Under the pieces are notes generated by a model. That model made no database searches. It was not told the origin of the DNA and saw nothing but the letters and a program-made list of their open reading frames with translations. This document shows, piece by piece, positions 38,201-50,000 of a stretch of 64,000 nucleotides of DNA (the stretch's first letter is position 1; the number at the start of each line of letters is the position of its first letter). The position numbers and the translations under genes were made by a program. Source of the DNA: Triops longicaudatus. Taxonomy: Eukaryota > Arthropoda > Branchiopoda > Notostraca > Triopsidae. Location: NCBI GenBank assembly GCA_022885665.1, contig JAGQDJ010000011.1, positions 1 to 64,000 of the forward strand. Direction: 5' to 3'.

Positions 38201-39597
38201 GAGAGAGAAGAACCAATGTCTGGAGATGATTCTGGGAGTTGCAGAAAACTCTTGGGGGCTGTATTAGGTAAGCTCATTTGCTTCGCACGCTGTAGGCGTT
38301 CTTGCTCGTGCAATCGGAATTTATCCAAGGCATCATCGATAAAACTCGGCGGCGCTTTCTTGTGGGATACTTTGATTTTCCCAATATAAAGTACCTAGAA
38401 AGAAGTTTCGCATTTAAAATTTTATTTTCTCGAAGAAAGTCACGAAGGATATAAGAATACAAAATGCCAAACACGACTTAATTATTTACTTCAAAATGTT
38501 GCGAATTCATGTTGTTAAGATCCAACAGAGAGGACACCGAAGATTGACTAGCGTTACTGGATTGCCTGGACGGCGGCCCGTTTGAACTTTCTCGAGTTTC
38601 GCGCCCACTTTCTCTCAAACCGGTAAACAATTCCAATACCTATAAATATTACGTCACTTGAAAAATATCTGAATACAAGATGCCACTCCTAAGACTTTCA
38701 CGCAAGAAGATAGAAGCTCTACAAGTTAAGGTGCTGAGTGTAAATACACGTATCTCAAAAGTCACGTATACTGTTACGAAAATGGAGCGGAAGGAAGAAA
38801 AAAAGGGACCACACGGTAGAAAAAATGACTGCATTAGCATTCTCGGCGAAAGCAAACTCAAAAAAAAAAAAAAAAAAAAAAAAAACTCAAGGCCAAGACC
38901 TACCCAAACATTGCTGTTTCCAACAATAGTTTCCAAGAAAAAATTGTTTTAAACTAACATTAAAAGACTAGTACGTAATTGCTGTGAAACAATTAATCGC
39001 TCGTGTTTTTAAACATAACAAGATAATAAAGCCCATTTCTAGGGTGGGCAAACACGACTCCTTTATAAATAGTTTAAGTTTTTCTCGGTCAAAAAAGCCA
39101 AAAGCAGAAGGCAGTCCACGTGAACAGCATGAGGGGCCCGACTATTTCTTGGATCTGATTGGCGAGCTTAAATTAGCTTTGCGGGAGTTGAAAACTGGGA
39201 CAAGACACTCGGGTAGCAATCCGTATAGGGTTTCTAGCGCTTTACAATTAATTATAAACAAACTCTTATCCATAATCTTTTCATTTCCTGTGACAAACTC
39301 ACTTCGTTTTCCCACACTTAAGTTTAGTTACAAGCACTTAGCAGTGCGAACGCCATGCTGGTCTACTAACTTCAACGATACATTTCTAATAATTTTTGCT
39401 TTACTGCAATATTTGGAAAGAAAAGGTTTGGCTACGTTACGTACTCTGTAGGGCTAATGTTTCTTCTCACTTTGTGAAGTAAAAGAGCACAGTTGAGATG
39501 AAGTTGAGAGGTTCAAGACTTGTTAGAATCAACTTACTGATCCTGTGCGTGGCAAACCTCGTGAGTCATGGTTTCCCAAAAGGGGAATGGTGATCAT
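32286..39597 (-). CDS. TBC1D1/TBC1D4-like: TBC1D1/TBC1D4 (AS160)-type Rab GTPase-activating protein
   Basis: Twelve exons: 39597-39538, 38639-38490, 38394-38011, 37920-37829, 37772-37673, 37052-36815, 36756-36209, 36113-35848, 35393-34282, 34207-34038, 33506-33225, 32546-32286. Every junction is AG/GT and in phase, giving 1220 codons plus TGA, close to human TBC1D1 (1168 residues) and TBC1D4 (1298). A PTB region starts at FEVLYIG (69-75), continues with KKAPPSFIDDALDKF, and resumes at NRTMLFQIS (266) through DHFGFICRE. Then come the CEHCP segment, PRRGSWRQ (639-646), the helix LWKRAIKQQIMLIRMEKEN, and the TBC domain (about 772-1040) with arginine-finger motif I844/D847/R850 and glutamine finger Y885-C-Q887. 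A C-terminal coiled coil begins MDIGRQLAAYEIEYHVL. By family it inactivates Rab8/10/14-type GTPases and restrains vesicle traffic (GLUT4 in vertebrates) until phosphorylated by Akt or AMPK. Exon 1 is the least certain. Confidence 0.93.
32707..32795 (+). mobile_element. Truncated pogo/Tigger-like end
   Basis: The sequence TACAGTAGATGCCCTCTTAT, continuing with CCGACAAGCACGGGAATGGACC, has the CAGTA...CTCTTATCCGAC start typical of pogo/Tigger-like inverted ends. The matching opposite end was not found within the next 500 bases, so it appears to be a one-sided fragment or strongly diverged. It lies in the second-to-last intron region of the Rab-GAP gene (between exons ending at 33225 and starting at 32546). 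Confidence 0.5.
37673..37920 (-). CDS. Two small TBC1D1/4 exons carrying tandem Akt-type motifs
   Basis: The exons at 37920-37829 (92 bases) and 37772-37673 (100 bases) total 192 bases, enter and leave in phase 0, and so could be skipped together in frame. They encode RLRTCS (R218, R220, S223) and RIRASS (R236, R238, S241), both matching R-x-R-x-x-S/T, the basophilic consensus of Akt-class kinases. They lie between the two halves of the PTB region, where vertebrate AS160 has regulatory phosphosites; homology of individual sites is not claimed. Confidence 0.8.
38860..38885 (+). repeat. Poly-A homopolymer run
   Basis: Twenty-six consecutive A residues in the first intron of the TBC1D1/4 gene. 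On the gene strand this is a T run. Possibly a retroposon tail or simple slippage; no element is attached. Confidence 0.9.
39538..39597 (-). CDS. Predicted first coding exon of the TBC1D1/4 gene
   Basis: ATG at 39597-39595 (context TTTACAATGA) opens 20 codons, starting MITIPLLGNHDSRG and ending RTGS, then a strong donor GTAAGT in phase 0. This matches the phase-0 exon starting at 38639. In-frame stops (TGA-TAA) lie upstream; a second in-frame ATG lies 36 bases further 5'. There is no homology to vertebrate N-termini, so it could instead be an alternative first exon with a longer form starting elsewhere. Confidence 0.5.
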
Positions 39598-41319
39598 TGT
39601 AAATCGCGAATATAAGTCAGTAATACACATACAACATAGACACGGTTATCACTTAACTGGAGGCTAAGGTTCTGGGGAACACTTGAAAGAACTAACATGC
39701 TCTGTGTATGTCTTCGTTTGGGATCGACTCGGAGAAAAGATGCGAACAATCTCTTTGACTTCTTGGGACGGCGCGTAACATGGACCGCGTGACTTTTTGT
39801 ATAACCTCCAGAATTAGACTTAGGAGACTTGACGACCACCCTACCCTCTTCCCAATGACCCCCTTCCTGGCTTCTAAACACCTCTAAAAATGGCTTTAAA
39901 AAAATAGCAAACTCCAGTTACTAACTTTATGTTGCGTAAGGGTAACGCTCTCCTAAGGAGATTTCGCGCCACAGAAAAAAAAAAACACACGGAATAAAGT
40001 CCCTTAGAGGGAATAACGCGGGAGCGCGGTGACTTTTAAAAATAGTGACATAAAATGTTTAAATTTCTTAAAGACGTATTTAAGTACTGTGAATTCGACT
40101 TTTCAATTTGCGTCACTACTTAATAAAAAACACTATCATTTCAAAGTAATTTGGAGGTGAAATAATTTATACGTTGCTACACCGCGAGTACATTCAAAGT
40201 AGTTCATGCAAAAACCAATACAAAATGAACTTTGAATGCATAATGCCTGAAGACAAGGTACACTCCAATTTTTCCTTTGTTTTTACTTTCCCCTGCACTC
40301 GATGTCTTGCGGACTTGAACGTCCGCTAAACTCAAACGATTGTTGCAGACATGTACGATAGGATTTAATTTTAACTGGGAAACCAGGTTTGCTTAGTATT
40401 AAACATGAGTTCTCCTTTACGCAACTGCGTCACAAAAAAAGAAGGAAAGAAAAATTTTAAGATATAGCCTGCTCTACCGAGACAAAGAAGAGTCAACGAA
40501 ACGGTGTTAATTCAAAATGCTTTGACGTGCAAGAACTTTCTTAGAAACCCAGAGGCGCTTTCCGCTGAGCTTTGTAACATTTTAGGCAGTTAAATTAACG
40601 CAATTTTTTAGAAGGTCTTACATAAGAAATTCAATGGACCAGAAGATTAAAACGTGCAAAATATTGCTAGACAAAACTGCATTCCAAAAGACTGCACAAA
40701 GAGGTGAAACATATATTACTCTGAAGCGGAGACGAGGAACGAATTAAGCAGGCATGTATGCAAAGAAGGGCAAAAAAGAAACGTTGTATTTCTGAAGACA
40801 TGCTGGGATAGAATACAGACAAGAACTAGGTTTGTATCTTTTTTATTATCCAAATATCCCACCTACATGATTTTTTCACTCCAGTAAGATTATCACTGAA
40901 CGTCACATTTGTTTATTTCGTTTGAATTCAAGCTTTACATGCCATCTGTTGTACATAAAAACCAGTTTTGAGACATCTCGTGGGCAATTTTTAAAATCAT
41001 GCCAGCAGGTCAATTTTGTGTCGTGTTGTGAAAGTTTCAAAGTTAGTTTTAAAGATTTGGATCAGAACTCGTCTATTACTAAAGTAAATTTCTTTTGCTG
41101 TTTAGAATCCTGCTTTTTATGGTCACATTAGGCGTTGATACCGTCAATGCCTCACTAACTATTTGACAATTTTCTGAAACAACTTGCCTATTCTGACCTA
41201 AAATTTTTGTTTATGTTTCTTTCGCAGGCGTTTTCTCGTTTAGTGCAGTAGTATTGTGTCGTGTAGCCGTGACGTTCTGTGAGACCTAACGTTTATCAAG
41301 AATTTAAACTTTTAGAAAA
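39598..41319. other. Divergent intergenic region between TBC1D1/4 and YIPF5
   Basis: The two genes point away from each other with about 1.7 kb between start codons, so both promoters should lie here. An open frame on the minus strand at 39594-39881 follows a possible acceptor (TTTTTAG near 39890) and is rich in basic residues, but has no clear donor in phase. On the plus strand TTTCTTTCGCAG ends at 41228 and could be the acceptor of a YIPF5 5' UTR exon. No TATA box is convincing. Confidence 0.5.
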
Positions 41320-42088
41320 ATGGCCAATTACGGAAATGAGGATTTTTACTATCCTGACCCTAATGCTGGTGCCGGTCCTGGTTTTGCGTGGGGTGATAAT
41401 ACATCTGGTGGCGTATCTTACGATATGGATGCTACTTTTGGCCAAGAGCAGTAATTTTGTCCTTTACGAATTCCATCAAATAGTTTTTATAGAACACAAT
41501 AATTAAAAAAAACTTGAATAGAATACTACAGAAGCAAATTCAGTATTATCCGTTGAAATTAATCTGTAAGGTGTTCTAATTTTAAAACAAGGCATTGACA
41601 GCTGTCAGCCAAAATCAGGCTTTGAATAAGAGTTGATTGTGAAGACTTATTTCACCGGCATACGACTTCTAGGATGGATTTTTGGGGACAAAAGGCACCA
41701 CCAGTAGGCTGACAGATTCAGTGGTATTCCATAAACAAGTTCATGAAACATTTAAATTGTGTTAGTACTAACCATATATTACTCATTTTTACGGTGTTTA
41801 TAATAGCATTATAGTTAATTTTCTTTTTTTTTCGGTAGGCACTTCCAATCCTTCGATTATTCCAAAAGTGGCATCCAAGATCCTCAACCATATGGGGCTC
41901 CTCAGCAAGCTCCTTACGCTGATAGTTATTACGCCCCAAGTGCCCAGCTTTACCATGGTCAGTTACTCACTCCGAAAGATGATATTTATTCTGGCACCAG
42001 CGCTGCACCTCCCTCTGGCACGGATTTTGATGACGAACCTCCTTTACTTGAAGAACTTGGAATTAACCCGGACCATATCCTCCAAAAG
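41320..42088 (+). CDS. YIPF5: YIPF5 (Yip1A) N-terminal half, partial
   Basis: Exon 1 CDS is 41320-41450 (ATG context GAAAAATGG; donor CA/GTAATT, phase 2). Exon 2 is 41839-42088 (acceptor TTCGGTAG, donor AAG/GTAAGG, phase 0). Together they give 127 residues. The first hundred or so are Gly/Tyr/Pro/Gln-rich, and the end reads DDEPPLLEELGIN followed by PDHILQK, the signature just before the membrane domain of YIPF5 (human: EDEPPLLEELGIN). By family this is a five-pass ER/Golgi membrane protein that interacts with Ypt1/Rab1-class GTPases and COPII vesicles. No membrane-spanning exon was found downstream, so the gene either continues past the window through an intron of more than 21 kb or is broken. 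The in-frame TAA at the exon 1 donor would truncate unspliced message. Confidence 0.9.
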
Positions 42089-44799
42089 GTAAGGCTCGTT
42101 TTTGTCTTTATTTTCTGTCACTCCCTCTGATGTATTCTCCAGCGCAATGTATATTCCAGAAAAGGAGCAAGACACTACTGGCAGACAGCTTAAGGGAGAG
42201 AATTTTCTGGAAAACCTCACAGCTTTTCCATTCTTTTCACTTTACAGACATAGTTAAACAATTCCCGGAATAATACTAGCGGAAACGAGCATGGAGACAT
42301 GAAACCTTAAAATTGTCGTCATTATAAACATTGGACCGACAAGGAGAAGGTCATTAGAACTAAACGGTGGAGCATTTCGTCCCTGTTTTCGTTTGCAGGG
42401 GGTGGAAGTCTCAATTAGCTGCCAGGTTCGCTTAATTTTGTATAGTTGTTGCGTAGTGAGGTATGTTTATGTGAGAGAAGGGTGACAGTTTTTATAGTGG
42501 TAGTTCCACTGGTTTTAGATGGCGTTGTAAAAGGTCACGCGGAGGTGGGGTCTATGGTTTGTAATAAGTGAAGGTTTTCGTTTGTTGATGAGGCACTTAA
42601 GGTCGCCGAAGGTGCCACGCCGACACGCTGCCACTGTGAGTAAAGAGCGCATTTGTCCCTGGCTACAAAAGGTTAGACTCGTAAAAACGGCAACCGATGC
42701 TGCTTTCCACCTTACATAGTTACTCGCATAAATACGTTTTAAAACATTCTTCGGGAGAAAAAAAAGTCTTCGAATAAGAGTTGACTTGCTCGAATCAGGC
42801 ACACAAATTTCAGCTAAGAGGCATTATGGGGTGCTTCGTCTCGGGTAAGTGTAATTACGAAAAGAATTACTAGGAGGCTGAAACTTTTGAGTCTTTGTGA
42901 AGTTCTCTGGGCGGAATTGTGGTGTACGTTAATTACATGATAAACTAGCGATTACTTACTTCAGTCCCTAGTGTAGGAGATTCCATTTTTTGTTTTGTTA
43001 ATTTATCTTTATTTATTTACTGTACTCCGGTCTTACCAACGAGTCGAGACCCCAGTAATTGACAAATCGGATAGTTAACAAATTGTAACACGTTTAGTGA
43101 TTAGGAGTGTTATCCAAAACATTTATGAATAGTACAGTATTAGGGATAAATTCAATTTTTCAGTCAAATAAATCTCCCGTACATTTTAGAGAGGTGATCT
43201 CGTTATACACATAAAAGAAAGCTTGACGGAAGTCGACATAATTGTGATTGATGAAATCGAAGTTCGCGTCATTCTTAATAAATTTTTTATCCCATCTCCC
43301 AGATATGAAGAGTAAATTGCGGAAACCTATTTCATTCAACTTCTTATAAATCTATAACGTTTTCGCCTGAAAAAAATTCCTGACAGTGGTAGAAGTGTCG
43401 CATCTGCCTCTGTCGCAAGTTATACAAGTTGAAATGCTCCGGAATAATACTCGAGGTACAGCTTTTAAGTTATCCTTGTGAAATCTATTGCATCGTGGCT
43501 TTATCGTGGAGGAACGTAAGCGTAATGAAATCTGAGCGGTGAAATCAATGTACTGGGACGACCAGTGACAGGATAATAAACGTGAGCCGTCGTAGTGACG
43601 GGGTGTTTATCTCGAGAGTGCTTTGTTTGCCTTCACTTGGTCTATAGCTTGGAAAGTAATAGTTCGTTTTTATTTTAGTCCTGCCAGAGTAAAAGAGAAA
43701 AGACAAAAGAAACGGACTAACCCTCCACGAAAAAATCAATATCTAGGATTACCATATCAGAGAATGCAGACAGTTTAAGATGCAGCTTTGGTGACGTCCC
43801 CGATGCCGAACTATAACGAAAGCTGTTTATTCGCTTTTTATGGTCTTTTTTTTTTCCATCCCTTGTGCTCTAGAAAAACCACGATAGTAAAAAGAAGATT
43901 TTTTTTTTGTTTTCTACGGCCTACACTGGAAGATTGGGTTCTCAAACAACGATGACGGTTTTTCAGGATTTGTTTTCAAAACTTTCTTTAAAAGCTTGTC
44001 CTGCTTCCAGAAAACTTGCGAACTTTTCCATGTTTACTTGCGTTGGAGCTTATCGTTTCCGTGTCAAGAGGGACTTTGCTGGCGGAAGAGAATAGGAAGC
44101 TAATTACGAAAAGTTACAACGAGTATGAAATGACTTTTCGGTCCTTGGGGCCAAAAAAAAATGAAGAAGGAAGCAAGCTTTAAAGATTGGGAGAGAAAGG
44201 CAGACAATAATGAAGTGAAATAAACTCCGAAGAAACATAACGTGGAAGACAATGTGCTGATAGTTTTAAACTGGGGGGCTTTCATGACTTTATTATGTAA
44301 ATTGCGCCAAAAGTCAAAGGAAGGACATGGATTTTTTCCCCTTTTTTAAATGTGTTTCTGTCTTAAGAAAGAAACTTTGGCAAGTTGGAAGACAAAGAAA
44401 GTTTGGAACGTCTTGGGGTTGTAAAGCATGGCCAGAGCTCCGTAATGAATTGGTGATCTAGCGAAAAGCCGGCTTTTAAAATCCCAAATGGGCTTTCTTG
44501 CTCTGGATTCTTCTTAGCCTGTACATGCAATTTTCGTTTGTCAGTCCCTAGCCGAGAGGAGTCGTTTTATCTGGCGTTACATTTTTATGACTGCTTTGTC
44601 AGTTCAGTGGTTGGTGTGGCTTACACTTTCATAACTCGGTTTGTTTATAGCTGTACTTGAAGATTGGAGCCAGGGAAAGTTGGGAGTCCTTGTAGTCCAT
44701 GAATTTCTTAGAATGAAATCTTTGACTCCGGAATCCGAACGCAAAACTTGTAGCAAGTTCAGGTCTTCATGTTAGGGCCGAAATTGTGTTAGGTCTTAC
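42089..44799. other. Region after YIPF5 exon 2
   Basis: Putative YIPF5 intron. An open minus-strand frame of 95 codons at 42515-42802 has no convincing splice sites or domain. No YIPF5 membrane exon is seen. Confidence 0.4.
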
Positions 44800-45105
44800 T
44801 GGCAAATGTATGAACAGTTTTGGGTAGCGAAGCAACCGCCGTAACGTATTACTTCCGAAAGATGGACCATTTGGAGATCGCGTTTCAAAAAGGTCGTCCT
44901 TATCAATAAATCTGACTAAAAATTTAGATCCTTCGTACTTCTCCTCTTGAGTCTGCCAGTAAAGGGTATGGATGGCACGTAACTTAGAACAGTCTTCTTT
45001 TATCTTAAGAGTGACATAGAATTCATCAATGAAGTCTTCGGGAAATGTCAAAACTTTGTGGGCGTCTTTGAGACAACCCGCACGCTTAAGCTTTTTGACG
45101 TAACA
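44800..45105 (-). CDS. Unrecognised internal exon, 102 codons
   Basis: A 306-base open stretch bounded by acceptor CATTTATAG (before 45105) and donor GTAAGACC (after 44800), phase 0 at both ends. It reads like real protein: CYVKKLKRAGCLKDAHKVL at the start, FIDEFYVTLKIKED, then RRLLRYPKLFIHLP at the end, with balanced charged and hydrophobic residues. I do not recognise the family. It cannot be joined in phase to the second exon at 46774-46637, so it either needs a missing exon between them or belongs to another gene. Confidence 0.45.
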
Positions 45106-46281
45106 CTATAAATGATTTGACGTAATGGTTAGCCCAAATGTCGCCTTTTCTTCCCTGATATGTTTTCTGTTTCATGGAGCTTACGGTAGCCGTTTGCTGT
45201 AATGTCAGGTTGCATGTCTTGGCATCTTTTCATTAGCCTTTTGTCTGGTAGCAATAATGATGAACATTGTTAATAGGTAGTAAAGGTTATAATTACGTAT
45301 TGGGAAATACGAAGGGTTATTCAAAAACTCTAATTTGTCACACTACTTCGTGAAGGTGTACGTGAGCGTAGTAATTGAAAGCGTGTTTATCGCCCCATAA
45401 ACCAGATCTCGATTCATGCAAACCCTACTTTTGCGCGGTTGTAAAAATAGTTAAATATTGAATAATCGACAGCACATAAAATGTCACCGCAGTACAAATT
45501 ACATGTATTTTGTGGTAGTTGGAGAGTTTTTAAAATTATTTAGTGCCTAAATTAAGTGTGACGTGTCAACATTTTTCATCGGGTTATCACTTCACACTGT
45601 CATCACTTTCCAGCGTTTGCGCAATGAAAATGCAAATATGTTGCCTCACGTCGCGTACCTCAAGAAACAGAAGGTTACTTTGTACCATTCACTCGTAATG
45701 AATAGTTATATAGGAATATTATGAACGATTGCCTCGAAGCCGTTAACATTTTGTAAGCTCCCCAACAGGAGAGTTATCACAATGTCTAAAACATGTTAAG
45801 CTTTTGACTTAATCGGCCAGTTAAACGGATTTTTTTTTTCATATTAAGAATACTCACTCTTGACATTTTTGAAAATTTAAGTGTTAACTTTTTTACCCGT
45901 TCGTTAATTTCTTCTTTCTCTAGTGAAATTAGCAATCATATGATGCCGTTTTCTCCTACTCAGCTTACGCATCGCAAAAGTTCCATTGTTCTGTTATTTT
46001 TTTGTGAATTTATGTTCATTGGAATTTTCTTGCGTACGCTTTCATGTAAAACAACTTTTCAGGCAAGCAAATCGGAGTGAATTCTAGGATTCGTCTGAGC
46101 TGCTGTGGAAGAGTCGCGAGGATCTGCTTCGGTTGTCGAGGGGTTTCTTTGCCGATATTTTTCTGCCTTAAAGTCGGAGACTTGACGTGCTACAAGCTGG
46201 ACAAGTCCTCGACACGATTGTTTCCGTGTCTTAGGTAATTGATGTCTTAGCGGAATAGCGTAGAGAGAAGTTCGAACCCGC

Positions 46282-47028
46282 TTATGGTGACGAGCCAGGT
46301 TTTGTATTGTCGAAAGGGCACATTTGTGAGGGAAAAGGTAGAAGAAACAATCCAAAAATCTTCCGGAGTTGCTCGGTATCTGAGGGGACAAACACAGTTA
46401 TGGTAGCGGAAGATAAGCTCTGTGCTTTTCCTATCTATCGGTGTTCTAGGGGCGCTTTTCACTACAGAAGACACGAACATCGTAGCTGACGAGCAGCCTC
46501 GACCAACTTGTTTAAGCCTTGTTAGGCTCTTCTTGTTTTCTCCCCTCCAAACCCGGCTTAATCGCCGAATCGCTTTTGTAACAAGCTGACAAGTACTCTT
46601 AGGAAAAATAAAAAAAGAATTGCTTAAAAAGCTTACACGCTGGCGGTGAGGCTGGGTTGATAAGAAACGTAAGACCGTCCTTAAATTCCCAAGTACCTTG
46701 GTCTCCACAAAAGCAATAGGAAAGTATTGGATCAGCTTTTTTATCCTTTGAACTAATCTTAGCTATAAGAGTCTCTGTCAGCAACAAGCGAAACTCTTAC
46801 GTTTTGTCAATAGCTTACGCTTTGACAAGACCCTAAATGCTTACTTTGTAATATTCCATCCCCACTCCTCGTCTGGAACACACTTGTTTGCACTCGAGCA
46901 AACGTTACTTTCTCTGCGAAATTTGGCATCGTGTATACCTCTAGACGTGATAGTAGACGAGTAGGTGAATTGCCAAACGAATCATGCTGGGATAACAGCG
47001 AGTTTACGTAAGTAACCAGTGAAGCCAT
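46282..47028 (-). CDS. Unrecognised three-exon gene, 139 residues
   Basis: Exons: 47028-46845, 46774-46637, 46379-46282. ATG 47028 has an in-frame TAA nine bases upstream. Donors are GTAAGC and GTGTAAGC-type (T/GTAAGC); acceptors are GCTGACAG and GTCCCCTCAG. Phases 1-1 join, with a stop TAA at 46284-46282. The N-terminus reads MASLVTYVNSLLSQ; the middle has DPILSYCFCGDQGTWEF, and the end is short and hydrophobic (FGLFLLPF). No family is recognised. Exons 1 and 2 are well supported. The third exon is chosen on splice signal and phase, and an alternative frame across the same DNA stays open for over 100 codons, so the C-terminus is uncertain. Confidence 0.45.
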
Positions 47029-50000
47029 TCGATATTATCTATCAGTTATCCTAGCAACTATTCCTCTAACTGTCCAAAGACTTTCCATACATGGCCTTCC
47101 CTTGTTGCATCCCTGCTTTTCTTTACTCTGTTTCTTATTTCCCATAGTTCCCAGCACTTGCTGGGGATTTTAGATTCGAAACCCTTACTTAACGGTTTCC
47201 AGAGCAATGTAAGCCAAACCCAAAGAGCTTTTCCGAGTCGTTAAAGCTGGGTATTAGCGAAACGAATTGAATCACAAGCTGGTTTAGGTTAGAGGGCTTT
47301 ACTGCGAACGCTTTTTACAAGCCATCTCCCAGACATAAAAATCAGTTCTAATTTAAAACGCAAATTAATATAGCTTTTTCATGAAGCCTCAAGCTTTCTT
47401 AAAGGTCTTAATTGCTTTTGTTTTGTAACAACCATTTCAGAATTCTCGCCCGAAAGTTTTCAACCATATCAAGAAGTTCCCCAGCTTTTTCGCTTTAATT
47501 GGCAGCGTGCTTTGGGGGGAAGTATGCAAATATATCACGGTTTTAGGTGGGTGGGTGAATTGTCGTAATTAGGAAAGCGTGTGCGAGCGGTTAAGGAGAG
47601 TTTTGAACCCCAAAAACCCTCCCATGACTTCATCCACTCAAGTTTTATTCCTTCTCTTTTTTCTCTCTTTCTCCCGTTAACCTCCCTTCCTGTTCTTGTC
47701 ATGTTGGCTTTCTTCGTATTTCCAATTTCGTTGGCTTTTCGTCTATGTTTTAAAGCCGGGAATGCGTCTCTGGAGTCGGTTATTTGCATAGGATGAGCTT
47801 GCGAATATTGCTCTCCGGGGCCTTTTCTTTTCGTGACATGCTTCCCTGCGCTCCGCTTATTTAGTCGACTTTAGAGGATGGAAAGTGTGGGGAGGTGGGA
47901 AGGGTCGGAGGATGATGGTCGAACTTTGTGGGTTTTTAGTTGGAAGATTTCGGCGAGGATTGGAAATGACGGCGTCGCTGAGGGAAAAATTAGCCGACCA
48001 TGAAATGAACGACCTAGGGGGGGTTCACATAGGCAGCATCAAGTCAGTTTGGAAGTTTGACGAATTGTTTGTCTTTGCGCCTTGTTCAGACATGGTGTAG
48101 CGCCCGCGTTGGTCTCGCCAGGGTTTTTCGAGCTTTTATGGAAATGAATACAATTTTCATCCGAGTTTAAAGAAAAGGACTTGTATCCCTCTCTTGTGTT
48201 TTCATTTTGCAATCTCATTTTCTCATATGGTATCTAAACGAAGCAAACCATCTACAGAATTGTCATAGTAACCGATGTAGCCAGCTAGCTGCAGTCCTTG
48301 GGTAATGCATCATTAAAATGAGTATTTCCATGTCTGACGGGCCGCAGGGCGAAAAGAATACAAAGACAAGCCTTTACTTTGCTATCTTTCTCCGGAAAAT
48401 AACGTATTTATCTGTGTATTGTGTGTAATCTTTTGATATGTAGGCAAGAAGATGAATGCTCAGGTTTTTATGATTTCTTGTCCGAGTCAAGTCAATATTG
48501 CTTCGGATTTGTCGTATTACCCAGGAAGAAAAGGGGGGAAATTGGAATTTTTTGTCTATGTTGTATTAAAGAAACAATGGTTGTCGAGTGCCTTTTTTTC
48601 TGTTATAAATATTAATCACACAAGGAATGGTAAGAGGCGTGGTCTGAGGGGGCGGCAGTGGAAAAGAGCGTTCACGACCATTACCTGGGAGATTATTGCA
48701 ACTCGTAGCTAATATAATCACCAGCCGCGTTTCGGAGTGTTATATGGCCTTGTCTCTATAAAGTTGTGTATTAAGTTTTATGGAAAAAGAAGACAAAAGA
48801 TGTGTTGCATGCCCGGGGTAGTAACCCGCTTTTTCTTACCCTTTTCAGCCTCGGGGCAACCGTAACTATACGGAAGATCAACAATGTTGGCACATCCTTA
48901 GTAAGGGCGGAAGAGGTGTCGGGAGGACGGGACAGGTGGGGGCTGTAGTTTGAAGCTTGTCAAATTGGTCATAAATGTCCAATAGAGGGGTGGTCCGTCC
49001 GCTGGAAAAGGAGAAGTTAGAGGGGGTCGCAAACGCTGGCACGTGTGACATTTTCAAACGAAAAGTGATGGCACCGATAAACGATGGAAGTAATTAAAGG
49101 ACTTGAAAGTTATAAATTAGGCAGCCGGCGCCGAAAAATCACAGTGCATGGTTTTTGGATTCCCGACACAAGGCTACGCCTTTGAAGAAAACTTTGCGAC
49201 GGAATGTTTGCGACGGTTTGATGAATCGAGAAACTTTTTCGTCATTGCTGCGTATAATAAACTTAAGGAATGACAAACTGACCATCTCTAAAAGCTATAC
49301 AGGAACTTTCTTTCTTTTTTCGATTTTGGTCGTTTTGTACTGTTTCTGTTGTATTTTTCATTTCTTGTCAGCTGTATTCGTTGCGTGTCACAGTTCTATT
49401 AAACATTTCCTCGCCTATTAAACACACTTCAAGCTATAGGATTAAGCGTGGCTTTCCAAAATGTAGAGCTGAATTGAAGTGCAAAGGCGAAATTTATTAG
49501 TGAGTCACATCATTATTGATATGTAAAGTACACTAATCGTAAAAAGCCGTCAGTTAGCCTTGAACGTGTTGCAGGAGAATAGGTGAATGAGGTATTGAAG
49601 AGTACTCAAGTAATTGAGATAGAGCACTTCAGCTAAAACACAATTAGGAGAGTTGAAGGCTTGAAGTTTCTTGGCGTCGCAGGGTGTCGTAGAAAAAACT
49701 TGATGTCTGAATTGAGAAGCAGAATAATTACAGTGGCTTCTTGACGTCCGTAACAGTTTCAGTTCATAGCCGCTAAGAAACACTTCGTGATCGATACATT
49801 TGAATATTGATGTTTATTTTCTTTTCTTTAGAAAGCAACGCAGACTCTCACTTTTTGCAGTTCTTTATGTTTCGTTCTTTTTTAGTTTTTACAACTTCAA
49901 GTTGGGTATGGCTAAAACATTAAATTTGAGTATTTTTCATAATGCGAAGAGCCTCTGGAGAATTGCGTAACTTCGAAAGGACGCACAGAGCAAAAGAATT

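Noticed and set aside
38649..38936. Minus-strand 95-codon frame with a Phe run
   Set aside because: The Phe run is the translated poly-A/poly-T tract in an intron.
39594..39881. Basic-residue-rich minus-strand frame as a first PTB exon of TBC1D1/4
   Set aside because: It has an acceptor-like TTTTTAG but no good donor in phase and no PTB resemblance; the overlapping ATG exon at 39538-39597 fits phase better.
46059..46391. Alternative 105-codon frame after the acceptor at 46380
   Set aside because: Open and protein-like, but its phase does not fit exon 2 of the small gene; kept only as an alternative C-terminus.
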